A stretch of 34,501 nucleotides of DNA from Fidelibacterota bacterium (lineage in GTDB: Bacteria > Fidelibacterota > Marinisomatia > Marinisomatales > TCS55), in contig JADFRD010000015.1 of NCBI GenBank assembly GCA_022561485.1, positions 1 to 34,501 on the forward strand, read 5' to 3'. This document shows, in pieces, positions 25,388 through 32,939 of the stretch (the stretch's first letter is position 1; each line of letters opens with the position of its first letter). A program made the position numbers and the translations under genes. The notes beneath the pieces are model-generated. The model saw only the letters and a program-made list of their open reading frames with translations. It was not told the origin of the DNA and did not search any database.

Positions 25388-26550
25388 AAATAATTAATTT
25401 ATATATTTTCAGTAGTCTATTCCTGTTCGGGATTTCAATGAGCTTTGGGGCAGACACACCTGTTGTTATCGAATTCAGCCATGATTTACACGTTGCAGAT
25501 TTAGAAATTAATTGCACAAAATGCCACAACCCAAAGCTGCTTAAAACAAGTATGAGTTCAGAGGATGTGATTTTGCCAACGGAAAAAAGGTGTTTAAAAT
25601 GTCATGAAGTATGGAAAGAAGATGGCGATTGTGATATCTGTCATTTAGGATCAGAGCCATATCAAAGTTTTCCAGATGTAAGCAGAAATTTCATTTTTCC
25701 ACATAAAACACATTGGATTGATCAAAACATTGACTGTAGTGAATGTCATGGAGATATGACTGATGTTGACAATTTCCCACCCATTCCGGCTATGGATGAT
25801 TGTATGACATGTCATGCAGAGAAACATGCACCGGAATATTGTTCTTCCTGCCATGAAAATGTTGCATTTTTACGACCTGAAGATCATTCAGAAGCTTGGC
25901 TTACCGATCACGATTTAGCTGCATTATCCAATGATTCTGATTGTCAAATTTGCCATACCCAGAATACATGCGACAATTGCCATAGCGGCGCATTGCTAGG
26001 GTTTGATGATTTACCCAGGATGAATCCAACGCCAGGTTATCGTCCCGGTATAATCGTTAGTAAAATGCTTTTGGCCGGTAACCATGCTTTGGATTATGTT
26101 TTCTCCCATGGGTTGGATGCAAGTACAAAAGCAAAAGATTGCAGTGTGTGCCATGAAGCGCCGGAATTTTGTACCGCTTGTCATCAAAATGAAGACGATC
26201 AAATATTAAACAAACCCGACTTCCACGGGGGCTTGGATTGGGGAGCAGTAATTTATGGTAATGATACAGATTTCGCCAACAATGTAACCGGTGGCGTCCA
26301 TGCAGAAATGGCCCGGAAAGACATTGAACTTTGTCAGTCGTGCCACGATGTGGAAGGAGCCGACCCTACGTGTGTTCGATGTCATAAAGACTCGGATGGT
26401 ATTCAGAATACGGATCCAAAAACGCACGTTTCCGGGTTTATGAAACATGTGCAGGGTGATTGGTGTACGGAACCGGTCTCCATGTGTTTTGTTTGTCATA
26501 CCCCTGAGAATAATAAGAACAGTGGTTTTTGCGGATATTGTCATAATTAA
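25384..26550 (+). CDS. Periplasmic 14-haem cytochrome c
   Basis: Of 388 residues with a signal peptide ending near SFGAD. Fourteen CXXCH motifs: CTKCH, CLKCH, CDICH, CSECH, CMTCH, CSSCH, CQICH, CDNCH, CSVCH, CTACH, CQSCH, CVRCH, CFVCH, CGYCH. Free His residues (FSHDLHV, FPHKTHW, FSHGLD) precede motifs, as expected for bis-His ligation. One haem per 28 residues is the density of a molecular wire such as MtrA. GTG start inside the barrel gene's stop (GTGA). The tight coupling to a barrel gene makes a transmembrane conduit the leading idea, though sequence homology to MtrA or Oma families was not established. A catalytic role in substrate reduction cannot be excluded. Confidence 0.92.
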   Translation: MKIINLYIFSSLFLFGISMSFGADTPVVIEFSHDLHVADLEINCTKCHNPKLLKTSMSSEDVILPTEKRCLKCHEVWKEDGDCDICHLGSEPYQSFPDVSRNFIFPHKTHWIDQNIDCSECHGDMTDVDNFPPIPAMDDCMTCHAEKHAPEYCSSCHENVAFLRPEDHSEAWLTDHDLAALSNDSDCQICHTQNTCDNCHSGALLGFDDLPRMNPTPGYRPGIIVSKMLLAGNHALDYVFSHGLDASTKAKDCSVCHEAPEFCTACHQNEDDQILNKPDFHGGLDWGAVIYGNDTDFANNVTGGVHAEMARKDIELCQSCHDVEGADPTCVRCHKDSDGIQNTDPKTHVSGFMKHVQGDWCTEPVSMCFVCHTPENNKNSGFCGYCHN

Positions 26551-26551
26551 T

Positions 26552-26923
26552 ATGAAGATAACCACCACATTAAGCAGCCTCTTTATCCTGATCATGTTTT
26601 TTGGCTGTTCAGAAATGGATAAATCTTATCAAGAGCCATTACCTGATATAGTTACGTATGACTCCCAAATAAAAGCCATACTAGATCAAAGTTGTGTTCG
26701 CTGCCACCATGGTGGACCAGAATTACAAAGTTCATTAAATTTATCATCTTTTAATGAAATTGAGCAATTAATCGGTACTGTCTTTATAGATCTGGGAAAT
26801 TCAAATTCATATTTATTAATAACAGCGGGACCTGAAGGAAAAATGTATATGTATTTGAATGACTATAGGGATTATGAATTACTCGAGCAATGGATTGTGA
26901 TTGATAGCGCAGCAGAACACTAA
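26552..26923 (+). CDS. Monohaem cytochrome c lipoprotein
   Basis: Of 123 residues, starting at the ATG one base after the 14-haem stop. Lipoprotein signal with lipobox FFGC. One CVRCH motif in YDSQIKAILDQSCVRCHHGGPELQ, then LNLSSFNEIEQLI and GPEGKMYMYL, where the Met is a possible sixth ligand, and a final ELLEQWI helix. The layout is that of planctomycete-type/class I small cytochrome c domains (YDxxVxPIL...CxxCH...LDLxSYE). It is a probable low-complexity electron shuttle, similar in kind to the lipoprotein monohaem ActE of ACIII. The larger reading frame upstream overlaps the 14-haem gene and is not used. Confidence 0.88.
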   Translation: MKITTTLSSLFILIMFFGCSEMDKSYQEPLPDIVTYDSQIKAILDQSCVRCHHGGPELQSSLNLSSFNEIEQLIGTVFIDLGNSNSYLLITAGPEGKMYMYLNDYRDYELLEQWIVIDSAAEH

Positions 26924-26928
26924 AAGCT

Positions 26929-27051
26929 ATGTTTATTTTTAAATCAAGAGAATATGCCATCCAGACTACCATTTACTTAGCGGAGAAGAATCCTCCAAAA
27001 TTAATAATGATATGTGAAATTTCGGAGGCTTACAATATTCCACAACGATAA
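26929..27051 (+). pseudogene. Truncated Rrf2-family regulator
   Basis: A 40-residue frame from the ATG at 26929 reads MFIFKSREYAIQTTIYLAEK then a helix and EISEAYNIPQR before TAA. This is the N-terminus of Rrf2-family winged-helix regulators (pattern M-F-S-K-S-x-EYA-x-x-A-x-IYLA...EISE-x-x-NIP), cut off inside the recognition region. The wing, the Cys cluster ligands and the C-terminal half are missing, and no continuation is found in the next 65 bases. It was too short to be scored as a long frame. Rrf2 proteins (IscR, NsrR, RsrR types) sense iron-sulfur status, NO or redox state, so the intact ancestor probably regulated the downstream Rieske operon. A functioning microprotein is possible but less likely. 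Confidence 0.7.
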
Positions 27052-27116
27052 TAATTGCAGTGGGAATAATGGGAATGAAAAAATAAACTAAAAGATTTTA
27101 ATTAACGGGGATAATA

Positions 27117-27575
27117 ATGAGCACAATAACCAAAAGACCAGAAACGAGCCGTAGGCGATTCATTGATATATTGTTAGGAACGGGTCTTTTCATGTGGATA
27201 AGCAGTATCATATATCCTATCGCTAAATATCTGGTTCCACCCGAAGCTGCCATCCTCTATGTTAACAGTGTTGAAGCCGGAACTATCAGTGAATTTCCAC
27301 CCAGCTCTTCCAAAATCATTCGCTTTGGGAGAAAACCGGTAATCATCGCGCGTCAGCGAAATGGCAAATTCAGCGCTTTGGCAGCCACGTGCACACATCT
27401 CGATTGTACTGTTCAGTATAAAGCGGATACGGAACAGATCTGGTGTGCTTGCCATAATGGTTTATTCGATTTAACGGGTAAAAATATTTCCGGACCACCC
27501 CCAACACCATTGGCAAGGTACATTGTTGTGGTTAAAGATGATAAAGTCATAGTAACATTGGAGGAGATGATCTGA
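27117..27575 (+). CDS. Rieske [2Fe-2S] protein of a bc-type complex
   Basis: Of 152 residues. N-terminal SRRRFIDILLG is a twin-arginine-like signal leading into one membrane anchor. Cluster ligands Cys92, His94 (CTHLDC) and Cys110, His113 (CACHNG), with Cys97-Cys112 for the disulfide. It is shorter than bc1 Rieske proteins and closer to b6f-type ones, with GPPPTPLARY after the cluster loop. It transfers electrons from quinol at the Qo site to the cytochrome c partner. Its TGA overlaps the cytochrome b ATG by one base. The complex partners are the following two genes. Confidence 0.96.
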   Translation: MSTITKRPETSRRRFIDILLGTGLFMWISSIIYPIAKYLVPPEAAILYVNSVEAGTISEFPPSSSKIIRFGRKPVIIARQRNGKFSALAATCTHLDCTVQYKADTEQIWCACHNGLFDLTGKNISGPPPTPLARYIVVVKDDKVIVTLEEMI

Positions 27576-28639
27576 TGGGTATATTTAATTGGATTAATGA
27601 AAGGGTTGATATTAGAGGTTTCAGCGAATTTGCTTTCAAGAAAAAAGTTCCTGTATTTTACGGGACAATATGGTATTACCTGGGAGGCGTTTCTCTGTTT
27701 CTCTTTGCTATCCAGGTAATGACAGGGATATTATTACTGCTCTATTATCAACCCGGTGCTGCAACAGCTTTTGAGAGTGTAAAATTTATTGTCAGCAAAG
27801 TAGCCTTTGGGTGGTTAATAAGAGAAGTACATGCCTGGAGCGCAAATTTATTTATCTTTTTCGCCTTTTTACACATGTTCACTGTCTTTTTTGCCAAAGC
27901 CTATCGTAAACCGCGGGAAATGACATGGTTTTCCGGGATGATTCTCTTAATCCTGGGAATGGCTTTTGGTTTTTCAGGTTATTTATTGCCTTGGAACGAA
28001 TTAGCCTTTTTTGCCACAAAAATCGGATCTGATATTGCCGGGGCCGTCCCGTTTGTCGGTGATTTTTTATTAAGGTTATTGCGGGCTGGGGATGAAGTGA
28101 CCGGAGCGACATTAACCCGTTTCTATGGATTTCATGTTGCGCTGTTTCCGGCGATTTTTACTGTTGTATTGGGGATTCATCTTGTCCTAGTCCAAGTACA
28201 GGGTATGAGTATTCCCCCCGAATTGGAGCGAATTCCGGAAAAGCATCGCCGTTACATGCCGTTTTTCCCAAATTTTGCCATGCGGGACGCTCTCTTATGG
28301 CTCATGGTTCTCAACGTGATCGCTTTACTTGCAGTATTTTTCCCTTGGGAATTGGGGACTAAAGCCGATCCATTGGCTTCAGCGCCTGCCGGCATCCGCC
28401 CGGAATGGTACTTTATGTTCATGTTTCAAACGTTGAAACTCATACCCGGACATATTTTCTTCATTGAAGGGGAGCTGTTTGGTCTGCTGCTATTTACCTT
28501 TGGTACAATATTCTGGTTCCTGGTGCCTCTACTAGACCGTAAAGCAGGTAAAGGTCAGCGCTCTCGTTTCTGGACCATTATTGGCGTTCTACTGATTGTT
28601 TACATGATAATGATGACTCTTTGGGGGTACTTAGTATGA
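27575..28639 (+). CDS. Cytochrome b with subunit-IV-like C-terminal part
   Basis: Membrane quinol oxidase core, 354 residues. Bis-His ligands His86/His100 and His187/His202 hold two haems b; the 14-residue gap in the second pair is the b6 spacing. The N-terminal four-helix part is fused to a subunit-IV-like part with PEWY (276-279), giving about seven helices, not eight as in bc1. FSGYLLPWNE and RFYGFHVALFP are standard. GGAGGAG precedes the ATG. Together with the Rieske protein and the nonahaem cytochrome it forms a b6f/bc hybrid of the kind found in Chlorobi, Deltaproteobacteria and relatives. Confidence 0.96.
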   Translation: MGIFNWINERVDIRGFSEFAFKKKVPVFYGTIWYYLGGVSLFLFAIQVMTGILLLLYYQPGAATAFESVKFIVSKVAFGWLIREVHAWSANLFIFFAFLHMFTVFFAKAYRKPREMTWFSGMILLILGMAFGFSGYLLPWNELAFFATKIGSDIAGAVPFVGDFLLRLLRAGDEVTGATLTRFYGFHVALFPAIFTVVLGIHLVLVQVQGMSIPPELERIPEKHRRYMPFFPNFAMRDALLWLMVLNVIALLAVFFPWELGTKADPLASAPAGIRPEWYFMFMFQTLKLIPGHIFFIEGELFGLLLFTFGTIFWFLVPLLDRKAGKGQRSRFWTIIGVLLIVYMIMMTLWGYLV

Positions 28640-29907
28640 AACATTCAAGTGTTGCTCTACTCATCCTGGTTATTGCAGCTGTCGCTTATACTGATATCCC
28701 TCTTACGTCGGATGCTTGTATTAACTGCCATCGGCTATTGGACGAAGAACTGGAGCCGGGAGAGCAAATTCTAAAAAACGTTTTTAAGGATATTCATTTG
28801 CAAGTGGGATTAAGCTGTGCAGACTGTCATGGCGGTAACCCCGATGCCTATGACGACGAAGATGAAGCCATGTGGGATGATCCTACCTTTAGAGGTGAGA
28901 TTGCACGAATGGATCAACCCGAAATGTGTGGCTCCTGCCACTCAGATCCACAATATATGCGTCAGTATTCGGCAACTGTTAAAACCGACCAAATAGACCA
29001 ATATTGGACGAGTCAGCACGGGATAAGCCTGCGTAATGGAATTGATAAAGTGGCCATTTGTACCGATTGCCATGGCGTCCATGGAATATATCCGGTAAAA
29101 GATCCCCGTTCTCAGGTCTATCCTTTGAATGTTCCTTCTACTTGCGCTCAGTGCCACAACGATGCTCAATATATGGGTGAGTTTAACCTACCCACAGATC
29201 AATTTTACCTGTATCGTACATCGGTTCATGGGAAAGCGCTTCTGGATCGGCAGAGTCTCAGTGCTCCCGCTTGCAATGATTGTCATGGGAATCATGGTGC
29301 CTTACCTCCCGATGTAGTACACATAGCCGATATTTGCGGCACTTGCCACGTAAATAATAATCGACTTTTTCAAAAAAGCCATCTTAAGAATATTTTTTTG
29401 AAGAGAGGATTTGGACAATGTGAAGCCTGCCATGGCAACCATGGCATCAAAAAACCATCGGATGAATATTTGAATTGGGAGCATGGAGCCGTATGCGTGC
29501 AATGCCATAAAAGCGCTGGGAATCCCAAGGAGTTAGCCGATTTGTTTTACCATACAATTGATAGTTTAAAACATCAGATTATTTTAGCAAAAGAGTTAGT
29601 GAGCCAAGCGGAACAGAAAGGTATGGAAATCTCAGACCTCTATTTTCCCTTGGAAGAATCCCAGAAAGTTTTAATTCAAACCCGTACCAGTATACACAGT
29701 TTCAATAAAGACTTGCTACTGGAAACGGTTAAGGATGGATTCAAGGCCACCGATGAGGCTATCCAAGGTGCATCAGCAGCCTTAATAGAATTTGATCAAC
29801 GCCGCAAATGGCTGTTCATTTTCTCCCTGATTATCACTTTCTTAATAGTAGTGGTTTATTTTAAAATAAAGGATTTTGATCGCATGCAAAGAAATAAAAA
29901 CCAATAA
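28636..29907 (+). CDS. Nonahaem cytochrome c with C-terminal anchor
   Basis: Of 423 residues, starting at ATG 28636 in an ATGA overlap with cytochrome b. N-terminal signal peptide (MKHSSVALLILVIAAVAYT). Nine CXXCH motifs: CINCH, CADCH, CGSCH, CTDCH, CAQCH, CNDCH, CGTCH, CEACH, CVQCH; three are followed by G-V/N-HG (CHGNHG), with repeats YWTSQHG and YRTSVHG spacing them. After the haem region comes a helical segment (about 295-385) and a membrane anchor WLFIFSLIITFLIVVVYF near the C-terminus. It takes the place of cytochrome c1/f in the Rieske/cytochrome b complex. Multihaem replacements of this sort occur in other anaerobes. Partner acceptors are probably the adjacent multihaem carriers. Confidence 0.92.
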   Translation: MKHSSVALLILVIAAVAYTDIPLTSDACINCHRLLDEELEPGEQILKNVFKDIHLQVGLSCADCHGGNPDAYDDEDEAMWDDPTFRGEIARMDQPEMCGSCHSDPQYMRQYSATVKTDQIDQYWTSQHGISLRNGIDKVAICTDCHGVHGIYPVKDPRSQVYPLNVPSTCAQCHNDAQYMGEFNLPTDQFYLYRTSVHGKALLDRQSLSAPACNDCHGNHGALPPDVVHIADICGTCHVNNNRLFQKSHLKNIFLKRGFGQCEACHGNHGIKKPSDEYLNWEHGAVCVQCHKSAGNPKELADLFYHTIDSLKHQIILAKELVSQAEQKGMEISDLYFPLEESQKVLIQTRTSIHSFNKDLLLETVKDGFKATDEAIQGASAALIEFDQRRKWLFIFSLIITFLIVVVYFKIKDFDRMQRNKNQ

Positions 29908-29920
29908 AAGAGAAATGAAT

Positions 29921-30511
29921 ATGGTTAAATACATAACAGCTATTCTAATCCTCACAAGTGTTGTTTGGGCTCAACAATTTGAATACATGGGAACTCATAA
30001 ATGTAAAGCCTGTCATTCCAGCGCAAAGAAAGGAGCCCAATACAAGCTGTGGAAGGAAACGAAACATGCCAAGGCATATGACCTGCTTCTAACCGATGAA
30101 GCTAAACAGATCGCCGAAGCAAAGGGTTTAACAAATACGCCTGATAAAGCACCGGAATGTTTAGAGTGTCATACCGTTGGATATGGCGTCGGTGGATATG
30201 AAGTTAAAGAAGCGGAATTCTGGTCTCCAGCCGAAGATGATCGGAAGGGGAAGAAAGCCGCTAAACGAATGGAAAATCTGAAAAATATCGGTTGTGAAAT
30301 TTGCCATGGTCCCGGCAGCGAATATAAGAAAAAGAAGACAATGGAGGCAATTTTCGCGGGTGAGGTTAAAGGGGTAGATTTTGGTTTACTAGAGGTGACC
30401 GAAGAAACATGCCTAAAGTGCCATAATAAGCGAAGTCCCTCATTTAAACCATTTGACTACGAAACTCGATTAGAAGAAATAGCCCATCCCTACCCACCCG
30501 ATATGAAATAA
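29921..30511 (+). CDS. Tetrahaem cytochrome c, c554-like (second copy)
   Basis: Of 196 residues from the ATG at 29921 (AGAGA about 9 bases before; ATG at 29915 also possible), with signal peptide ending VVWAQ. Four CXXCH motifs: CKACH, CLECH, CEICH, CLKCH, in the same order and with the same surrounding blocks as the gene at 18362 (QYKLWKETKHAKAYDLLLT, KAPECLECHTVGYG, CEICHGPGSEYKKK, CLKCHNKRSPSFK). It has a Lys-rich insertion (residues about 85-105) and ends in HPYPPDMK, lacking the acidic tail of the other copy. The charge difference suggests different partners: this one beside the bc-type complex, the other beside the Qrc/ACIII-like complex. Confidence 0.92.
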   Translation: MVKYITAILILTSVVWAQQFEYMGTHKCKACHSSAKKGAQYKLWKETKHAKAYDLLLTDEAKQIAEAKGLTNTPDKAPECLECHTVGYGVGGYEVKEAEFWSPAEDDRKGKKAAKRMENLKNIGCEICHGPGSEYKKKKTMEAIFAGEVKGVDFGLLEVTEETCLKCHNKRSPSFKPFDYETRLEEIAHPYPPDMK

Positions 30512-30557
30512 TAAAAACTGAAGGAGATATATATCACCGTTTATCAAATGACAACTG

Positions 30558-30665
30558 ATGGTTACAGTATTTCCTCTTTTAATCCATCTTCATGATTATG
30601 AGACCTGCATATACTGTCATGAAGATGATGAAATACAGGTGATTCGCCATGGTGCTTCGCATTAA
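30558..30665 (+). CDS. Possible 35-residue frame with one haem motif (remnant or microprotein)
   Basis: ATG GTT ACA ... reads MVTVFPLLIHLHDYE then TCIYCHEDDEIQVIRHGASH and a stop. The CIYCH motif in a cluster full of cytochromes, with two His residues beforehand, suggests a fragment of a haem protein. No signal peptide and no clear ribosome site directly before it; the good AAGGAG 32 bases upstream points to a different frame. I favour a remnant of a decayed gene over a working microprotein. A single CXXCH in 35 residues can also arise by chance. Confidence 0.3.
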   Translation: MVTVFPLLIHLHDYETCIYCHEDDEIQVIRHGASH

Positions 30666-30754
30666 TTGACCATCTAAGAAGATGATCTTGTTTGAACCTC
30701 TCTTTCCCGTTCGTCTTTGGAGGGAAAAGGGAGAAAAAAAAAGGGATATTAATT

Positions 30755-30881
30755 ATGGATATTAATTTTTTCATATTACTATGTTAATCCTTCAGAAAGT
30801 TTTGCATTATTTATCGCCAGCTATATCATCCTGTTTATTGGATTTATCTTTTTTGTGGTTATCATTTTGGGAATGTTCTAA
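30755..30881 (+). pseudogene. Small one-helix membrane protein, apparently frameshifted
   Basis: ATG at 30755 opens MDINF and then hits a stop after ten codons. The next frame, entered by removing one T from the T6 run at 30766-30771, gives MDINFSYYYVNPSESFALFI followed by a strong transmembrane segment (ASYIILFIGF, then IFFVVIILGMF) and a stop at 30881: 41 residues in all. AAAGGG stands 9-15 bases before the ATG. The hydrophobic helix in the second frame is too regular to be chance. It resembles in size the small CcmD-like or accessory respiratory-complex proteins, but I would not name it. It may be a pseudogene, a sequencing error in the homopolymer, or a site of slippage. Confidence 0.5.
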
Positions 30882-30893
30882 TAGATGTAATCA

Positions 30894-32891
30894 GTGAAGA
30901 AAAAAGTTTTGAAATTCATTTTAGTGTTTAGCGGATTGTTCCTGGGATTGATCGTGGTGATTTTTTTATCTCTTGAATACACATCAAAACCTGCATTCTG
31001 CTCCACATGCCATTTTATGCAACCTTATGTGGATAGTTGGAAAACATCTACCCATTCAGAAGTCATGTGCACCGACTGTCATTTTCCACCAGGTTTGAAA
31101 GCCAAATTGAAGGGAAAAATTACAGCTGCGTCCATGGTGGTGAATTATTTTACTGGTGTGTATAAAAAAAGCAAACCCTGGGCTGAAATCGAAGATGCTA
31201 GTTGCTTGCGATCCGACTGTCATGAACAAGGACTTCTCAAGGGGAAAATATTATTTAATGAAGGGATTATTTTTGATCATGAGCCCCATGTGACCAAACT
31301 CCGCCGAGAAAAGAAACTGCGCTGTACCAGTTGTCATTCCCAGATCGTTCAGGGTGATCATATGACCGTCACGGAATCCACCTGTTTTTTATGTCATTTC
31401 AAAAACCAACCGAAAGATACCCGGATTGATGATTGTACGTGGTGTCATGAGGCACCCGTGGGTACAGATCCGGAACTCTTGTATGATCATACGTTTATTT
31501 TAAATCAGAAAATTGGTTGTAAGAAATGCCATGGCTCAATGCAAGTGGGAGACGGCGCAGTCACTGTTGAACGGTGTAGTTCCTGTCATGCAGAAATTAG
31601 TAAAATAGAACGAATCAATGAAGTTGAATTCATCCATCTGAACCATGTAACAAACCATAAAGTTGAATGCCAAAACTGTCATTCAATTATCCAGCATAAA
31701 TCAGTTCCTAGAACTGAAGAAATCATACGGGATTGTCAATCCTGTCATGAAAATTCTCATCTGTCTCAGTATTATTTATTTTCCGGAACTGGAGGGAAAA
31801 ATATCCCATCCCATCCTAATCCCATGTATGAAGGTGGATTAAATTGCCAAGCGTGTCATGTGTTTCATGGTTATGATGGTGACAGCAAGATTTTGGGACA
31901 AACAATGGAGGCCAAAGCAGAATCCTGTGAAATATGTCATGGGGAGGGATATAATAAAATCCTTGATCAGTGGGAAAAATTGATGTTGGAAAAAATGGAA
32001 CGCACTGAACAGGCTTTATCAATTGTGAAAACTGAAATGCAAATGTCCTATGTGCAAAGCACTACAAGGCAGCAGGTAGAGACATTAGTAGAAGAGATTA
32101 GATTTAACTATCAATTAGTCAAAGATGGGAATATTGTTCATAATGTGGTTTATTCGGATGAATTACTATTATCCGTGCATAGAAACCTGAAAAGCGTTCT
32201 GAAGTCATTGAATTCACAAAAAACAATACCGGATATATCTTCGTATGGAAAAATTGTCCCCTCTGAATGCATCAATTGTCATTTCGGAATGGAGGATGTG
32301 ACGGTTAGTGTTTTTGATATCAATTTTTCACACAATATCCACATTGTGAAAAACCATCTAACCTGTTCACAGTGCCATTCCAATCGTACGCAACATGGCG
32401 AATTGCTCGTGTCACGCAACGATTGCCTGTCTTGTCACCATACACAGGAAGAAAAAGATTGTCAGACGTGCCATGCACTGCAGGAAAGTATTTATTCTGG
32501 TTCAATTAGTTTAATCGATGGCGGTATGCCCGATGTTATGTATGAAGAAGATGTGACCTGCCGCGACTGTCATGAAAATGAATATGAAAAAATTGTAAAA
32601 AGCCCTGGAGGCTCCTGTATTTCCTGCCATGATGATGAATACCAAGATTGGGTGGATACATGGCAAAAAGAATCCAAAGAATTAATAGAAAACATAGAAT
32701 TCAATTTGTCACGATTCGTTTATAATGATTTGAAAAATGATGAGCTAATGATTATTAACAATGTGAAATCGGGCATTGACAATATTCGAAAGGATAAAAG
32801 TTTTGGCGTCCACAATATTGAACTAATTCAGAAAGTCTTGGCTGAGTACACAAATCAATTGGTTAAAATAGGAAAAAAAATTATATACTGA
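30894..32891 (+). CDS. Membrane-anchored NrfH/NapC-like 17-18-haem cytochrome c
   Basis: Of 665 residues, GTG start. N-terminal membrane helix (8-28) leads into an NrfH/NapC-like first part: CSTCHFM (CXXCHxM, as in NrfH haem 1) and CTDCHFP. Seventeen CXXCH motifs in all (CSTCH, CTDCH, CTSCH, CFLCH, CTWCH, CKKCH, CSSCH, CQNCH, CQSCH, CQACH, CEICH, CINCH, CSQCH, CLSCH, CQTCH, CRDCH, CISCH) plus CLRSDCH at residue 104, a CX4CH site that may be an eighteenth haem. Two haem clusters (about 35-355 and 455-590) are separated by a haem-free helical segment (about 358-450), and another helical stretch ends the protein. It looks like a quinol-linked or carrier-linked wire in the periplasm. No active-site pattern for nitrite, hydroxylamine or tetrathionate reduction (CXXCK) is seen. 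Confidence 0.92.
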   Translation: MKKKVLKFILVFSGLFLGLIVVIFLSLEYTSKPAFCSTCHFMQPYVDSWKTSTHSEVMCTDCHFPPGLKAKLKGKITAASMVVNYFTGVYKKSKPWAEIEDASCLRSDCHEQGLLKGKILFNEGIIFDHEPHVTKLRREKKLRCTSCHSQIVQGDHMTVTESTCFLCHFKNQPKDTRIDDCTWCHEAPVGTDPELLYDHTFILNQKIGCKKCHGSMQVGDGAVTVERCSSCHAEISKIERINEVEFIHLNHVTNHKVECQNCHSIIQHKSVPRTEEIIRDCQSCHENSHLSQYYLFSGTGGKNIPSHPNPMYEGGLNCQACHVFHGYDGDSKILGQTMEAKAESCEICHGEGYNKILDQWEKLMLEKMERTEQALSIVKTEMQMSYVQSTTRQQVETLVEEIRFNYQLVKDGNIVHNVVYSDELLLSVHRNLKSVLKSLNSQKTIPDISSYGKIVPSECINCHFGMEDVTVSVFDINFSHNIHIVKNHLTCSQCHSNRTQHGELLVSRNDCLSCHHTQEEKDCQTCHALQESIYSGSISLIDGGMPDVMYEEDVTCRDCHENEYEKIVKSPGGSCISCHDDEYQDWVDTWQKESKELIENIEFNLSRFVYNDLKNDELMIINNVKSGIDNIRKDKSFGVHNIELIQKVLAEYTNQLVKIGKKIIY

Positions 32892-32939
32892 AAATAAAAA
32901 CATAATAAGTTAACGAAAAACCATACTTATAATGATAAA

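Larger units (their letters stand above)
30512..30893. other. Gap with fragmentary cytochrome and membrane-protein sequences
   Basis: 382 bases without an intact gene. It starts with an orphan Shine-Dalgarno site AAGGAG (30521-30526) followed by ATATATATCACC but no ATG, GTG or TTG in range. Two broken or tiny frames lie within (30558-30665 and 30755-30881, listed separately). The appearance is that of decayed genes, or of frame errors in the assembly. Confidence 0.5.

Noticed and set aside
26447..26551. N-terminal extension of the monohaem lipoprotein frame into the 14-haem gene
   Set aside because: The ATG at 26552 gives a clean lipoprotein signal; the upstream part is the out-of-frame shadow of the cytochrome's C-terminus.
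28621..28635. TTG start five codons upstream for the nonahaem gene
   Set aside because: ATG at 28636 overlaps the cytochrome b stop as ATGA and directly precedes the signal peptide.
29876..29920. Longer TTG-initiated form of the second tetrahaem gene
   Set aside because: The extra residues (IACKEIKTNKRE) break the signal peptide pattern, and ATG at 29921 lies at a good distance from AGAGA.
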